Source: Marinobacterium rhizophilum DSM 18822 (lineage in GTDB: Bacteria; Pseudomonadota; Gammaproteobacteria; Pseudomonadales; Balneatricaceae). Taken from it: a DNA stretch of 64,000 nt. The notes beneath the pieces were generated by a model. It worked only from the letters and a program-made list of their open reading frames with translations, did not search any database and had not been told where the DNA came from. Below are positions 54,543 to 63,552 of the stretch, piece after piece (position 1 is the stretch's first letter; the number at the start of each line of letters is the position of its first letter). The DNA is taken from NCBI RefSeq assembly GCF_000378045.1, contig NZ_KB899104.1, positions 62,001 to 126,000 of the forward strand, written 5' to 3'. The translations under genes and the position numbers were made by a program.

Positions 54543-55306
54543 GCGCGTGTAATCCTTCGAACAAGCGGAAAATAAAGCCAGTATGGCAGTAGACGAAACA
54601 GCTTGAGCCCCAGCACGAAGCGCCATGGAAAGGCAATTTCAAACCGGTGCCGCTGCAGGCCGCGAATGATGCGCGCAGCAGCATCTTCGGGCTCAAGCAG
54701 GAAGGGCATTGAAAAGCGATTGCGATCGGTCAGCGGCGTGCGCACGAAACCCGGATTGATCAGGCTGACAACGATGCCGGTATCGGCGAGATCCAGCTTC
54801 AGTGCCTCGGCAAAATTGATCAACGCCGCCTTGCTGGCGCCATAGCCACTGGCCGTTGGCAGGCCCCGGTACCCCGCCACCGAGGCCGTAATCGCCAGCT
54901 GACCGCCGCCCACAGAGCGCATACGCGCGAGTAACGGTACGGCGGCATTCACCACCCCCATATAATTGAGCTGCATGAGGGCTTCAAACGCCGCAACCTC
55001 GAAGGTCTCTGGCGTCAGTGCCCGGTGAGTGCCGGCATTGAGGATGGCAAGCTCGACAGCACCGTGCTCAGCCTCGATCCTGTCCAGCGTTGCAGAGCAG
55101 GCCGCGGCATCGGTCACATCCAGTGGATAGGGCCAAAGCTCGCCGCGCAAGCCCTGGGCCTGGCATGCCAGATCACCGAGATCGGGGGCACTGCGGGCGC
55201 TGATCGCGACACCGCATCCCCTGCGAGCCAGCGCGAGCGCGAGCGCAGCACCAATGCCCGTAGAGGCTCCCGTTATCCAGACAACGCGCCACTGAGGCTT
55301 TTGCAT
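54539..55306 (-). CDS. short-chain dehydrogenase/reductase (SDR)
   Basis: A 255-residue classical SDR: VVWITGASTGIGAALALALARRG (nucleotide binding), LAILNAGT, the catalytic Ser in ITASVAG and Y-x3-K in SGYGASKAALINFAEAL. The C-terminus extends beyond the core by about 60 residues, with a hydrophobic end (RFVLGLKLFRLLPYWLYFPLV) that may associate with membrane. Second gene of the DUF6134-like/SDR/SnoaL operon; overlaps the first by 34 bases. Confidence 0.92.
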   Translation of the reverse strand: MQKPQWRVVWITGASTGIGAALALALARRGCGVAISARSAPDLGDLACQAQGLRGELWPYPLDVTDAAACSATLDRIEAEHGAVELAILNAGTHRALTPETFEVAAFEALMQLNYMGVVNAAVPLLARMRSVGGGQLAITASVAGYRGLPTASGYGASKAALINFAEALKLDLADTGIVVSLINPGFVRTPLTDRNRFSMPFLLEPEDAAARIIRGLQRHRFEIAFPWRFVLGLKLFRLLPYWLYFPLVRRITRA

Positions 55307-56052
55307 ACGGAGTTCCTGTTCCAGGGAGAATCGGTGGAGGGCTCGGTCAATACATTGGCAATGTCTCGCGGGTGCAGCCGTACCACTGACCCGTCCCGAG
55401 CCGAAAATTCCAGCCCGCGCCAGCGCCCCTGGCGATCATACCAAACCCTTGTGTCGGACAGATCACCGCCGAGGCGGAAACGGTCTGCATCAATTTCGGT
55501 ACCTGCGACCACAAGGCTATCACTGCCCTCGCGGCTGATTTCCAGCTCACTGGTTGTGCCTGTCAGCGTGTTCAGTACTGCTGACTCCTGCAGGATCGCT
55601 ACATTCCAGTGGTTACTGGGCAACAGATCGCGAGTCAAACGCAGCAACCCGCGTGGCCCGTCAACCTCGAGCCGGCCGTCGCGGGTCTGACCATGAATAC
55701 GCACCGGATTCCCACCATCCTGAATCTGTACCCGCAGCGCATCGAGCCTGCCGGACTGCCACCACTCCGTCGCCTTGTAGCGATAGTGGTAGTCAAACCA
55801 GAGCGCAACAGGTACCTGCAGCTCCATCATGACATCCACCCGTAACCGGCTGTTTTCTCGTGTAAAGGCCACGCAGTGGGTTCCCACCGGCACACCGTTG
55901 CGCTGTACCTCGAACGCCAGCGGATTCTGTGCACCCGCGGGTACCTGCAATGTCTCAGCCGTCTGCGCCTGGACGCTCCCCCAAAACAATGCCGCTGCAG
56001 CTGCCAGCCCCCGCCCTGCGAGGCGTATCCAATGCACTGCAAAACCTGCCAT
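55273..56052 (-). CDS. secreted DUF6134-like (DUF3108-related) protein
   Basis: A 259-residue protein with a signal peptide (RGLAAAAALFWGSVQA). The core begins NPLAFEVQRNGVPVGTHCVAFTRENSRLRVDVMMELQVPVALWFDYHYRYKATEWWQSGRLDAL and ends WYDRQGRWRGLEFSARDGS, similar to DUF6134/DUF3108 proteins found beside SDR genes in ECF11 clusters. Function unknown. A GGAG site 6 bases upstream supports this ATG over a GTG four codons earlier. A third ECF-like promoter lies about 30 bases upstream. Confidence 0.82.
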   Translation of the reverse strand: MAGFAVHWIRLAGRGLAAAAALFWGSVQAQTAETLQVPAGAQNPLAFEVQRNGVPVGTHCVAFTRENSRLRVDVMMELQVPVALWFDYHYRYKATEWWQSGRLDALRVQIQDGGNPVRIHGQTRDGRLEVDGPRGLLRLTRDLLPSNHWNVAILQESAVLNTLTGTTSELEISREGSDSLVVAGTEIDADRFRLGGDLSDTRVWYDRQGRWRGLEFSARDGSVVRLHPRDIANVLTEPSTDSPWNRNSVCKSLSGALSG

Positions 56053-56085
56053 AACACTCTCCACTCAGGGATCCGTGGTTAGGCA

Positions 56086-56111
56086 TACGCAAAACAGCCG
56101 CAGACGGATTC
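56086..56111 (-). promoter_or_regulatory. candidate ECF11-type promoter of DUF6134-like operon
   Basis: On the minus strand GAATCC (TGAATCC with the preceding T), 16 bases, then CGTA. The -35 differs from TGATCC by two positions in the hexamer, but CGTA lies about 34 bases before the start codon, as at the other two promoters. Confidence 0.5.
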
Positions 56112-56274
56112 ATGCCAGCACGACTTCGTACGCCAAAGGTACGCTTGACGTTGCACTGCAGCACAGGCTTCAATACTGATGTTTCTAATGCCGCGTGTTA
56201 AACGCTGAGCATGCAACCCATAACCGGACAGCAGCCACGCCGCTGCAATCCCGGGCAACGGACATACAACGACC

Positions 56275-56868
56275 ATGACACAGATACTGCGCCGTGCAGC
56301 CTTGAGCTGCAGCCTGATTTTCGGCCTCAGTGCCTTGCCTCTGCAAGCCGGGCCGCTGGTACAGATGCAAACCAGTGCCGGCAACCTGGAGATCGAACTT
56401 TTTGACGAACAGGCGCCCAAGACCGTGGCCAACTTCCTGCACTATGCGCAACAGGGTTACTACGAGGGCACCATCTTTCACCGCGTGATTCCCGGCTTCA
56501 TGATTCAGGGCGGCGGTTTCACCCAGGCCATGCAGAAAAAGCCAACCGACGCCCCGATCGAAAACGAATCAGGCAATGGCCTGAGCAACCGCGCCGGCAC
56601 ACTGTCCATGGCCCGCACCAATGATCCAAACAGCGCCACCACGCAGTTTTTTATCAACAGCGTCGACAACCCCAGGCTTGATGCAAGGGGCAATCAGCCG
56701 GGTTACGCTGTGTTTGGCCGCGTCATCAAGGGCATGGATGTGGTAAACGAGATCAGCAACACCCCCACCACTGTGCGCCCGCCACACCGCGATGTGCCCC
56801 AGACACCGATTGTTATCCTGGCGGTAAAACCCATCGAGGCCGCAGCGCCAGACGTGCCCCCGCAGTAA
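56275..56868 (+). CDS. ppiA: periplasmic peptidyl-prolyl cis-trans isomerase (cyclophilin)
   Basis: A 197-residue PPIase with a signal peptide (SCSLIFGLSALPLQA). Cyclophilin motifs are MQTSAGNLEIELFDEQAPKTVANFL, GTIFHRVIPGFMIQGGG (the catalytic Arg region), and NSATTQFFINSVDN, GYAVFGRVIKGMDVV. E. coli PpiA is 190 residues. It is divergent from the DUF6134-like operon. Confidence 0.93.
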   Translation: MTQILRRAALSCSLIFGLSALPLQAGPLVQMQTSAGNLEIELFDEQAPKTVANFLHYAQQGYYEGTIFHRVIPGFMIQGGGFTQAMQKKPTDAPIENESGNGLSNRAGTLSMARTNDPNSATTQFFINSVDNPRLDARGNQPGYAVFGRVIKGMDVVNEISNTPTTVRPPHRDVPQTPIVILAVKPIEAAAPDVPPQ

Positions 56869-57046
56869 GATGGCTATTGGTCTGTCAGATTAAAAGTAAC
56901 AACCTCTACGCCTGGATGTTGACGCCCGTCAGTATTGCGTTGCGATGAAAGTGGCTAGACTCTAGGCCCTGTTGACGTTTTACAGAAAAAACAGGACATA
57001 TCCTGCCGGAACCAATGACACCCAAAAGCCAGGCTGAGGAGGCATC

Positions 57047-58891
57047 ATGTTGGAGGAGATGAAGGACAGGAGAGTGTTGCCGCTGACACCTGATCGCGGG
57101 GTTTCCCGACGCTCGGCAACATTGCCGAGCCCCTTCAGCCCGCTGGATGACGAGAGCCCCCTGTCTTACCGTTCTTTCGGCACCCGGGCGCTGGACCATG
57201 CCTTTCGCGCCAATCTGGCACGCTTCAGTCTGGGCCTGAGTCCCGCCGGCCTGACGGCGTTGTACGTCGACTGGCTTGCACACCTGGCAACTTCACCCGG
57301 CAAACAACTGGCATTGATCGAGAAAGCCGGACGCAAGTCGACGCGACTGCTGAATTATATGGTGCAGCAAACCGCCAACCCACAAAGCGACTGCTGTATC
57401 CAGCCCCTGCCCCAGGACAAGCGTTTCTCAGGCGACGCCTGGCAACAGTGGCCCTACAACCTGATACACCAGGCCTTTCTGCTGCATCAGCAATGGTGGC
57501 ATAACGCCACCACCGAGATCGACGGCCTGTCGCCCCAGCGCCAGCAGGTACTGTCTTTCGTCGTTCGCCAGTTGCTGGACCACTATGCACCGTCGAACTT
57601 TCCCTGGAGCAACCCCGAGATCCTCAAGGCGACGCTGGCCGAAGGCGGCATGAACCTGGTGCGAGGCGTGCAGAACTTCAGCGAGGACATGCAGCGCCTC
57701 GCCTCGGGACACAAACCGGTCGGTGCCGAAAACTTTGTAGTCGGCGAAAACCTCGCAGTAACCCCGGGTCAGGTGGTGTTTCGCAACCACCTGTTCGAGC
57801 TGATCCAGTACAGTCCCAGCACCGAAAAGGTACATCCGCAACCGATCCTGATCGTACCCGCCTGGATCATGAAGTATTACATTCTCGACCTCTCGCCTCG
57901 TAACTCACTGGTCAAGTACCTCGTCGACAAGGGACACACGGTGTTCATGATATCCTGGCGCAATCCGACCTCGGACGATCGCGATCTTGGCATGGATGAA
58001 TACCGCCGGCTCGGGGTGATGGCAGCCATTGATGCCGTCTCGGCGATCGTACCGGACCAGGCCATTCACGGGATGGGCTACTGCCTGGGAGGCACCCTGC
58101 TGTCGATCGCCGCCACCACCATGGCTCGCGATGGCGACAACCGGCTGGCGACACTGAGCACCCTGGCCACCCAGCTCGACTTCACCGAAGCCGGCGAGCT
58201 GAGTCTGTTTATCGGCGAGAGCGAGGTGGCTTTTCTTGAGAGCATGATGTGGGACCAGGGCTACCTCGACGGCTACCAGATGGCCGGCGCCTTTCAGCTG
58301 CTGCGCTCCAACGACCTGATATGGTCACGCATGGTGCGCGACTACTTCCTCGGCGAACGCCAGCCACTGAACGACCTGATGGCCTGGAACGCCGACCTGA
58401 CCCGAATGCCCTATCGAATGCATTCCGAGTACCTGCGCGGACTCTTCCTCAACAACGACCTGGCCAGCGGGCGTTATATCGTCGAGGGTCGTCCGATCAA
58501 CCTGGCCGACCTGCGCACGCCGATTTTTGCCGTCGGCACCATCAGCGATCATGTTGCGCCCTGGCAGTCGGTCTACAAGATCACCACACATCCCGCGATC
58601 GACGTCACCTTTCTGCTGACCAACGGCGGCCACAATGCCGGCATTGTCAGTCCGCCCGAGCGTGATCATCGCCGCTACCAGATCTCGACAAAAAAAGCCG
58701 GCGAACGCTACATCGACCCGCAAACCTGGCGCACGATCACCGAGCTGCACGAAGGCTCCTGGTGGCCTCAATGGCAACACTGGCTTAAGGGCAAATCCGG
58801 CGAGCCACAAAACCCGCCGCCGATGGGAGCGCCGCAGCAGGGCTATCCCCCACTGATGAATGCACCTGGCCTCTATGTAATGCAGCCCTGA
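57047..58891 (+). CDS. phaC: PHA synthase-like protein (PhaC family)
   Basis: A 614-residue alpha/beta-hydrolase of the PhaC family. The catalytic nucleophile is Cys346 in GMGYCLGGTLLS; other blocks are LRGVQNF-like (here LVRGVQNFSEDMQRLASG), KVHPQPILIVPAWIMKYYILDLSPRNSLVKYLVDKGHTVFMISWRNP and the active-site GGHNAGIVSPPERDHRRYQ. The GHNAGI form of the His motif marks a subgroup distinct from GHIAGV class I enzymes. No phaA, phaB or phasin gene is nearby, so its role in polymer formation is inferred. A GAGGAGG site is well placed before the ATG. Confidence 0.9.
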   Translation: MLEEMKDRRVLPLTPDRGVSRRSATLPSPFSPLDDESPLSYRSFGTRALDHAFRANLARFSLGLSPAGLTALYVDWLAHLATSPGKQLALIEKAGRKSTRLLNYMVQQTANPQSDCCIQPLPQDKRFSGDAWQQWPYNLIHQAFLLHQQWWHNATTEIDGLSPQRQQVLSFVVRQLLDHYAPSNFPWSNPEILKATLAEGGMNLVRGVQNFSEDMQRLASGHKPVGAENFVVGENLAVTPGQVVFRNHLFELIQYSPSTEKVHPQPILIVPAWIMKYYILDLSPRNSLVKYLVDKGHTVFMISWRNPTSDDRDLGMDEYRRLGVMAAIDAVSAIVPDQAIHGMGYCLGGTLLSIAATTMARDGDNRLATLSTLATQLDFTEAGELSLFIGESEVAFLESMMWDQGYLDGYQMAGAFQLLRSNDLIWSRMVRDYFLGERQPLNDLMAWNADLTRMPYRMHSEYLRGLFLNNDLASGRYIVEGRPINLADLRTPIFAVGTISDHVAPWQSVYKITTHPAIDVTFLLTNGGHNAGIVSPPERDHRRYQISTKKAGERYIDPQTWRTITELHEGSWWPQWQHWLKGKSGEPQNPPPMGAPQQGYPPLMNAPGLYVMQP

Positions 58892-58900
58892 GCACCTGAG

Positions 58901-58933
58901 CGTTAACCGGCTTTAACCGTCAGCCGGTTAGCG
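58901..58933 (+). terminator. terminator-like stem-loop after phaC
   Basis: TAACCGGCT and AGCCGGTTA form a perfect 9-bp stem with a 9-base loop, extended by three more pairs including one G-U. It begins 10 bases after the phaC stop. Confidence 0.6.
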
Positions 58934-58989
58934 CTGCTCACTGACAAGGCAGGCAACAACACGGGAAAGAATGCAGCGCGAAGACGCCT

Positions 58990-59505
58990 TCAGCTGTGGC
59001 GTGAAGCGCCAGGTTCAGACGGGGTCGTATCAGCGACATCACGCAGCAGGGCAACATAGCGGCCACGCATGCGCATCGCCACGCGCTCGCCCTGACGCAG
59101 CTCAACGTTCAACTCCAGCCGCGACTTGCGCCTGGTTCGCAGCCGCTCGAGAAATGAATCGACCCTCGGCTGATCCGGTAATCGGCAGCGGGCGACAAAA
59201 TCCGCATCGACCGGCGACAGGTACTCCAGATGACTGTCCGCAATGACCAGATCGCAGTCCAGCCCCTGCTTGCGCAGCAGTAGAGTGACAAGAGACCAGC
59301 CGCAAATCGTGGCCAGCGTGGCCTGGGAGCCGCCAAAGCCTGTGCCCTTGTCATTCACATTGGGTCCCAGCGCCGCGGGAATCGCAAGGCACTGCCCATC
59401 ATAGTCAAAGGGGCCCAGGCCCATGTGGTTCAGCAGCGGTATCTGGCCCAGCAGCCAGCGCTGAAAATCAGCAATGTCTGCCGTGCCAGCCATCTCAGGC
59501 GCCAT
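58990..59505 (-). CDS. YiiD_C-type thioesterase (hotdog fold)
   Basis: A 171-residue hotdog-fold thioesterase-like protein of the YiiD_C group: NHMGLGPFDYDGQCLAIPAALGPNVNDKGTGFGGSQATLATICGWSLVTLLL, then SHLEYLSPVDADFVARC. The GTGFGGSQATLA block is the family core. E. coli YiiD itself carries an additional acetyltransferase domain that is absent here. It may act on acyl-CoA. Its start overlaps the YdjA gene stop by 11 bases, or begins 2 bases after it if the later ATG is used. Confidence 0.83.
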   Translation of the reverse strand: MAPEMAGTADIADFQRWLLGQIPLLNHMGLGPFDYDGQCLAIPAALGPNVNDKGTGFGGSQATLATICGWSLVTLLLRKQGLDCDLVIADSHLEYLSPVDADFVARCRLPDQPRVDSFLERLRTRRKSRLELNVELRQGERVAMRMRGRYVALLRDVADTTPSEPGASRHS

Positions 59506-60055
59506 CCCAGCGGCTGACGAAGTCGCTTGGTTCCAGCGCAGGCGACGTGCGCTGGCGGCCTGGCGTGCCCAGATAGATGAAGCCTACCAGCGATTCGTGA
59601 TCCCCCAGCCCCAATCCCTTCAGTACCTGTGGATCATAGGCCGGATCACCGGTGCGCCACATGGCACCGACACCCATAGCGTGGGCTGCGATGACGATGT
59701 TATTGGCAGCGCAGCCAGCGGATATCTGCTGCTCAATCTTCGGCACCTTCGGGTGCTCACGCGTTGAGGCGATCACCACCAACACCAGGGGGGCGCGGCG
59801 CGGGGCTTTGAGCAGTTTTTCGCAACGCTCCGGTGCAAGGTCCGGATCCTTTGCCTTGGCAGACGCCAGGAACAGCTCTCCCAGGCGGTCCAGACCTTCG
59901 CCCTCAATCACCAGGAAGCGCCAGGGGTGTATCCCCCCATGATCGGGAGCCCGCAGGGCCGCGCGAAACATCTGCTCCAGCTGATCGCGACTCGGGCCCG
60001 GCGCCTCCAGCAGCGGAATTGATACGCGGTTGGTCAAGGCATCCAGTGCATCCAT
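59495..60055 (-). CDS. ydjA: nitroreductase family protein YdjA
   Basis: A 186-residue FMN nitroreductase: MDALDALTNRVSIPLLEAPGPSRDQLEQMFRAALRAPDHGGIHPWRFLVIEG, and AANNIVIAAHAMGVGAMWRTG. This shorter YdjA-like form is typical. It transfers hydride from NAD(P)H to nitro or other oxidised compounds. It is followed by a thioesterase gene in the same operon. Confidence 0.93.
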   Translation of the reverse strand: MDALDALTNRVSIPLLEAPGPSRDQLEQMFRAALRAPDHGGIHPWRFLVIEGEGLDRLGELFLASAKAKDPDLAPERCEKLLKAPRRAPLVLVVIASTREHPKVPKIEQQISAGCAANNIVIAAHAMGVGAMWRTGDPAYDPQVLKGLGLGDHESLVGFIYLGTPGRQRTSPALEPSDFVSRWDGA

Positions 60056-60101
60056 GGAATAGGGTCTCCTGTCAGGGGCAATAAAAGTGAGCGGCAGATT
60101 A

Positions 60102-60929
60102 TTACTGCCGTCCCAGTCTCAGATTGGGCGCAGGCTCCGCCCGGCTGCTGCGATAGGGGTTGATGTCCAGCCCGCCGCGGCGTACATAGCGGGCATAGAC
60201 ACTCAGCGACGCGGGACGGCACTGCTGCCAGATATCCATAAAGATATTTTCGACACACTGTTCATGGAAGTCGCCATGTTCGCGGTACGAAATCAGGTAG
60301 CGCAGCAATCCTTCGCGTTCGATACGCGGCCCCGTGTAACGAATCTGGATACTGGCCCAGTCCGGCTGGCCCGTCACCGGGCAATTGGACTTGAGCAAAT
60401 GACTGTAAAGGCTTTCCTCGACGACATCACCCTCTGCGCCGAGCAGCTCGGGCGCAGGCTGATAGTGCTCGATGTCCACATCCAGTTCATCAAGGCAGCT
60501 ACCCTCAAAGGCGCCAATCGGGGCACTGGCATCGGGGGCGATGAGCTGTACCGCAACCTTGGCGCCGGCAGCGGCAGACAGATCCCGCACCATCAGTGCC
60601 ACAACCTCGGCTTCAGTGTCGAACCGGCTCAGGTTGAAGGAGTTGAGGTACAGCTTGAACGACTTGGACTCAATGATATGGCTGGAACTGGCCGGTATGC
60701 GGAACTCCGCCAGGCGCACCACGGGCTTGCCGCGGCTGTTGAGCCAGGACACCTCGTAGGCATTCCAGATATCTTCGCCAGCGAATGGCAGGCTGCTGCG
60801 CTCAATACCGCGCTTCTCCCAGTTGAGATCGCGCGCAATCGGGTAAAGCTGACTGGCATCGTAGGTATTGACGTATGCGGTGCCCTGCCCCAGTGGCGAC
60901 TGGTGCAACACCTGATCTTCATGACTCAA
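60102..60929 (-). CDS. queF: NADPH-dependent 7-cyano-7-deazaguanine reductase QueF
   Basis: A 275-residue type II QueF reducing preQ0 to preQ1 in queuosine synthesis. N-terminal half: LGQGTAYVNTYDASQLYPIARDLNW; C-terminal catalytic half: LLKSNCPVTGQPDWASIQIRYTGPRI with the nucleophilic Cys, and HEQCVENIFMDIWQQCRPASLSVYARYVRRGGLDINPYRS. It is 4-base overlapped by the YadH stop. Queuosine genes other than queF are not in the window. Confidence 0.95.
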   Translation of the reverse strand: MSHEDQVLHQSPLGQGTAYVNTYDASQLYPIARDLNWEKRGIERSSLPFAGEDIWNAYEVSWLNSRGKPVVRLAEFRIPASSSHIIESKSFKLYLNSFNLSRFDTEAEVVALMVRDLSAAAGAKVAVQLIAPDASAPIGAFEGSCLDELDVDIEHYQPAPELLGAEGDVVEESLYSHLLKSNCPVTGQPDWASIQIRYTGPRIEREGLLRYLISYREHGDFHEQCVENIFMDIWQQCRPASLSVYARYVRRGGLDINPYRSSRAEPAPNLRLGRQ

Positions 60930-61699
60930 GAACGGATCCCCTTGCCTTTTTGCAACAGGTACAAAGAATAACTGAACAGCACGGCGATCACCGCCAGCAG
61001 CATGCTGAAGGCAAACACAATGTTGATGTCACTGACACCCAGAATACCGTAACGGAAGGTGTTCACCATATACAGAATGGGATTCAGCATCGACACCCCC
61101 TGCCAGAACTCCGGTAGCAGCTGGATTGAATAAAACACGCCACCCAGGTAGGTCAACGGCGTCAGCACGAAGGTCGGCACGATGGAAATATCATCAAAGG
61201 AGTTGGCATAAATCGCATTGATGAAGCCCCCGAGTGAAAACAGTATCGATGTCATCAGCACAATACTGATGGTCACGAAAAGATGATGCACCTGCAGATC
61301 GGTAAAGAACAACGACAGCAGTGTGACGATCAGCCCCACACCAACGCCCCGGGCCACGCCGCCGACCACATAGCCACTCAGAATGACCCAGTTGGGAATG
61401 GGCGAAACCAGCAGTTCCTCGACATGGCGCTGAAACTTGGTGCCATAAAATGACGACACCACATTGCCATAGGAGTTCGTGATGACTGACATCATGATCA
61501 GGCCGGGAACGATATATTCCATGTAATCGAAGCCGCCCATCTCACCAATGCGACTGCCAATCAGATTGCCGAATATGATGAAATACAGCGTCATGGTAAT
61601 AGCCGGTGGCAGCAATGTCTGCGGCCAGATACGCATGAATCGGCGTATTTCCTTGACGACTATCGTCCAGAAAGCAATAAATAGCTCCCGCGGTTTCAT
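60926..61699 (-). CDS. yadH: ABC-2 type transport permease YadH
   Basis: A 257-residue ABC-2 permease with six TM segments: LPPAITMTLYFIIFGNLIG, YIVPGLIMMSVITNSYGNVVSSFYGTKFQRHVEELLVSP, PLTYLGGVFYSIQLLPEFWQ. Partner of the YadG ATPase. AGGAGAG lies just before this ATG; an upstream ATG 20 codons away is less likely. Downstream queF overlaps by 4 bases. Export substrate unknown. Confidence 0.93.
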   Translation of the reverse strand: MKPRELFIAFWTIVVKEIRRFMRIWPQTLLPPAITMTLYFIIFGNLIGSRIGEMGGFDYMEYIVPGLIMMSVITNSYGNVVSSFYGTKFQRHVEELLVSPIPNWVILSGYVVGGVARGVGVGLIVTLLSLFFTDLQVHHLFVTISIVLMTSILFSLGGFINAIYANSFDDISIVPTFVLTPLTYLGGVFYSIQLLPEFWQGVSMLNPILYMVNTFRYGILGVSDINIVFAFSMLLAVIAVLFSYSLYLLQKGKGIRS

Positions 61700-61771
61700 G
61701 CACTCTCCTGTTTTAAGGTAATCAGTTTGCTCGCCATCGGCGGGCGTTGCCTGGCGCATATTGTGCCTGAG

Positions 61772-61883
61772 CTGTCAGGACTCAGGGCACTATTATCCTG
61801 ACAGACAAATAGGTTCCATGCCTCTTTGTCTGTCACCCCACAAAACCAGGCCAAGCGTGTGAACGTGCCGGTTTTTGTGGGGT
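61772..61883 (-). other. stacked alternative stem-loops between yadG and yadH
   Basis: Three inverted repeats share bases: CTGTCAGGA (61772-61780) with TCCTGACAG (61796-61804); TGACAGACAAA (61799-61809) with TTTGTCTGTCA (61825-61835); ACCCCACAAAACC (61835-61847) with GGTTTTTGTGGGGT (61870-61883). The first two stems cannot form together, because their arms overlap. They lie in the 267-base gap between the two genes of one ABC system and could attenuate or stabilise the transcript. Confidence 0.6.
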
Positions 61884-61966
61884 TCGCGTTGCCCTGCGGG
61901 CAAGGATGAGGCATCCCTGCTTCAAGTATTAACCCGCCGGATTAATAGCAGGCGCTTGAATATCAC

Positions 61967-62902
61967 TCAGGCGTTCTTCTCATCCGTGAGGTTCTTGTCC
62001 ACCAGGCTGACAAAAAGCTCTTCGAGCCGGTTCGCCTTGTTTCGCATGCTTTGCACTTCAATGCGCTGTGAAGACAGCTCGGAAAAGAGCCTGCTCAGGC
62101 CCTGCGTTTTTTCCACGTCCACCACCAGCGTATGGTCATCTTCCAGCCGCGCCTGGTAACCGTTGAGCGCAGGCAGTGCCGCCTGGGGAGGGTTAATGTC
62201 CAGGATAAAGGTCTCGGTATTCAGCTGTTGCAACAATGCCTTGACGCTGGTGTCCTTGACGATGCGGCCATGGTCGATGATCGCAATGTTGCGGCACAGG
62301 CTCTCCGCCTCTTCCAGATAGTGCGTGGTCAGGATGATGGTGGTGCCGGCGCGGTTAATCTCCTGCAGGAAAGCCCACATGGAGCGGCGCAACTCGATAT
62401 CCACCCCTGCAGTGGGCTCATCGAGAATAAGCACCCTGGGCTCATGCACCAGCGCCCTGGCAATCATCAAACGCCGCTTCATGCCACCGGACAGCATGCG
62501 GGATACCTGGTTGCGCTTGTCCCAGAGACCCAGCTTCTTCAAATAGTACTCAGCCCGCTCCCGCGCCAGGCGCGGTGGTATGCCGTAATAGCCGGCCTGG
62601 GTGGTGACGATATCCATCACCTTCTCGAACTGATTGAAGTTGAATTCCTGTGGCACCACCCCCAGACACATCTTCGCCTGCGCATGGGCGGTATCCAGGC
62701 TGTGACCAAAGACCTCCACATCGCCCGAGCTCTTGTTGACCAGGGACGATACGATCCCCAGGGTGGTGGACTTGCCGGCACCGTTGGGCCCAAGCAGTGC
62801 AAAAAAGTCCCCCTGTTGCACTTCCAGCGAGATGCCCTTGAGGGCTTCAAAGCCATTGCCGTAAGTTTTACGAAGATTGCGTATCGATAGCGCAGCGGTC
62901 AT
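61967..62902 (-). CDS. yadG: ABC transporter ATPase YadG
   Basis: A 311-residue ATPase: Walker A GPNGAGKST, Q-loop VVPQEFNFNQFE, signature MLSGGMKRRLMIARAL, Walker B VLILDEPTAGVD and H-loop TTHYLEEAE. The C-terminal 70 residues form the YadG/DrrA-type tail. The start has AGGA 8 bases upstream. A 267-base gap with stem-loops separates it from yadH. Confidence 0.93.
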   Translation of the reverse strand: MTAALSIRNLRKTYGNGFEALKGISLEVQQGDFFALLGPNGAGKSTTLGIVSSLVNKSSGDVEVFGHSLDTAHAQAKMCLGVVPQEFNFNQFEKVMDIVTTQAGYYGIPPRLARERAEYYLKKLGLWDKRNQVSRMLSGGMKRRLMIARALVHEPRVLILDEPTAGVDIELRRSMWAFLQEINRAGTTIILTTHYLEEAESLCRNIAIIDHGRIVKDTSVKALLQQLNTETFILDINPPQAALPALNGYQARLEDDHTLVVDVEKTQGLSRLFSELSSQRIEVQSMRNKANRLEELFVSLVDKNLTDEKNA

Positions 62903-63153
62903 GTATTCATCCTGTCTGTTCGGCCCGCAGGAGCCACTGAATAGGTATTGCAGGCCCGCAGGAATGTATCCCCGGGGGATTGGCAGCTGCAAAGGCGACG
63001 GCGTCAGAGTCTGCCATATATGCGGCCAGAGGCATTCGATTTCAACCTAGGGGCACCAAGGCCCAAGCCTATCTACAAAATGGCGTCCTGCAACACTCGC
63101 TCCAGTGCCATCCTTTGCTAGAATAACGCCCCTTCCACCGAGGGTAGCCACCG

Positions 63154-63552
63154 ATGATTGCAGACTATTACCAGTTTCATCTTAATTTACTCAAAGTTGC
63201 CAGCAACAACCTGCTGCGTCATGCCCCCTTCAACCAGGACGAACTACCTGAAAACGAGGCGGAATTTCAGCAACAGCTGATTCAGCTGGTCGCGGACATG
63301 GAGCACCAGCGCGGGGATTATATCGAATCCGGCCAGCAAATTCTGGCCCGACTGGTACGACATTACCCCGACCTGGTTCCGCTGGTACCCAGAGATCTGT
63401 TCTGGCTGTTCGGTGGCGAGCTGCTGCATTTCATGCCAGACGACGAAATTGACATCTTCCAGCGGCTGGACGAGATGCGCCATGAAGCCCAGGCGGCAGG
63501 TGAAAGCTTCAATTACGAGGAAGCTCGCGCACGACTGCTCGATCTGCATTAG
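63154..63552 (+). CDS. PA2817-like hypothetical protein
   Basis: A 132-residue soluble acidic protein resembling the PA2817-type conserved proteins of Pseudomonas: YYQFHLNLLKVASNNLLRH, then YIESGQQILARLVRHYPDLVPLVPRDLFWLFGGELLHFMPDDEIDIFQRLDEMRHEA. Function is unknown. An adjacent gene order that would confirm the family is not visible. A GAGGGTAG site lies before the ATG. Confidence 0.72.
   Translation: MIADYYQFHLNLLKVASNNLLRHAPFNQDELPENEAEFQQQLIQLVADMEHQRGDYIESGQQILARLVRHYPDLVPLVPRDLFWLFGGELLHFMPDDEIDIFQRLDEMRHEAQAAGESFNYEEARARLLDLH

Noticed and set aside
60087-60971. A 294-codon plus-strand frame opposite queF
   Set aside because: QueF on the minus strand has all catalytic motifs; the antisense frame has none.
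62132-62890. A 252-codon plus-strand frame opposite yadG
   Set aside because: Antisense of a clear ABC ATPase; no motif or RBS.
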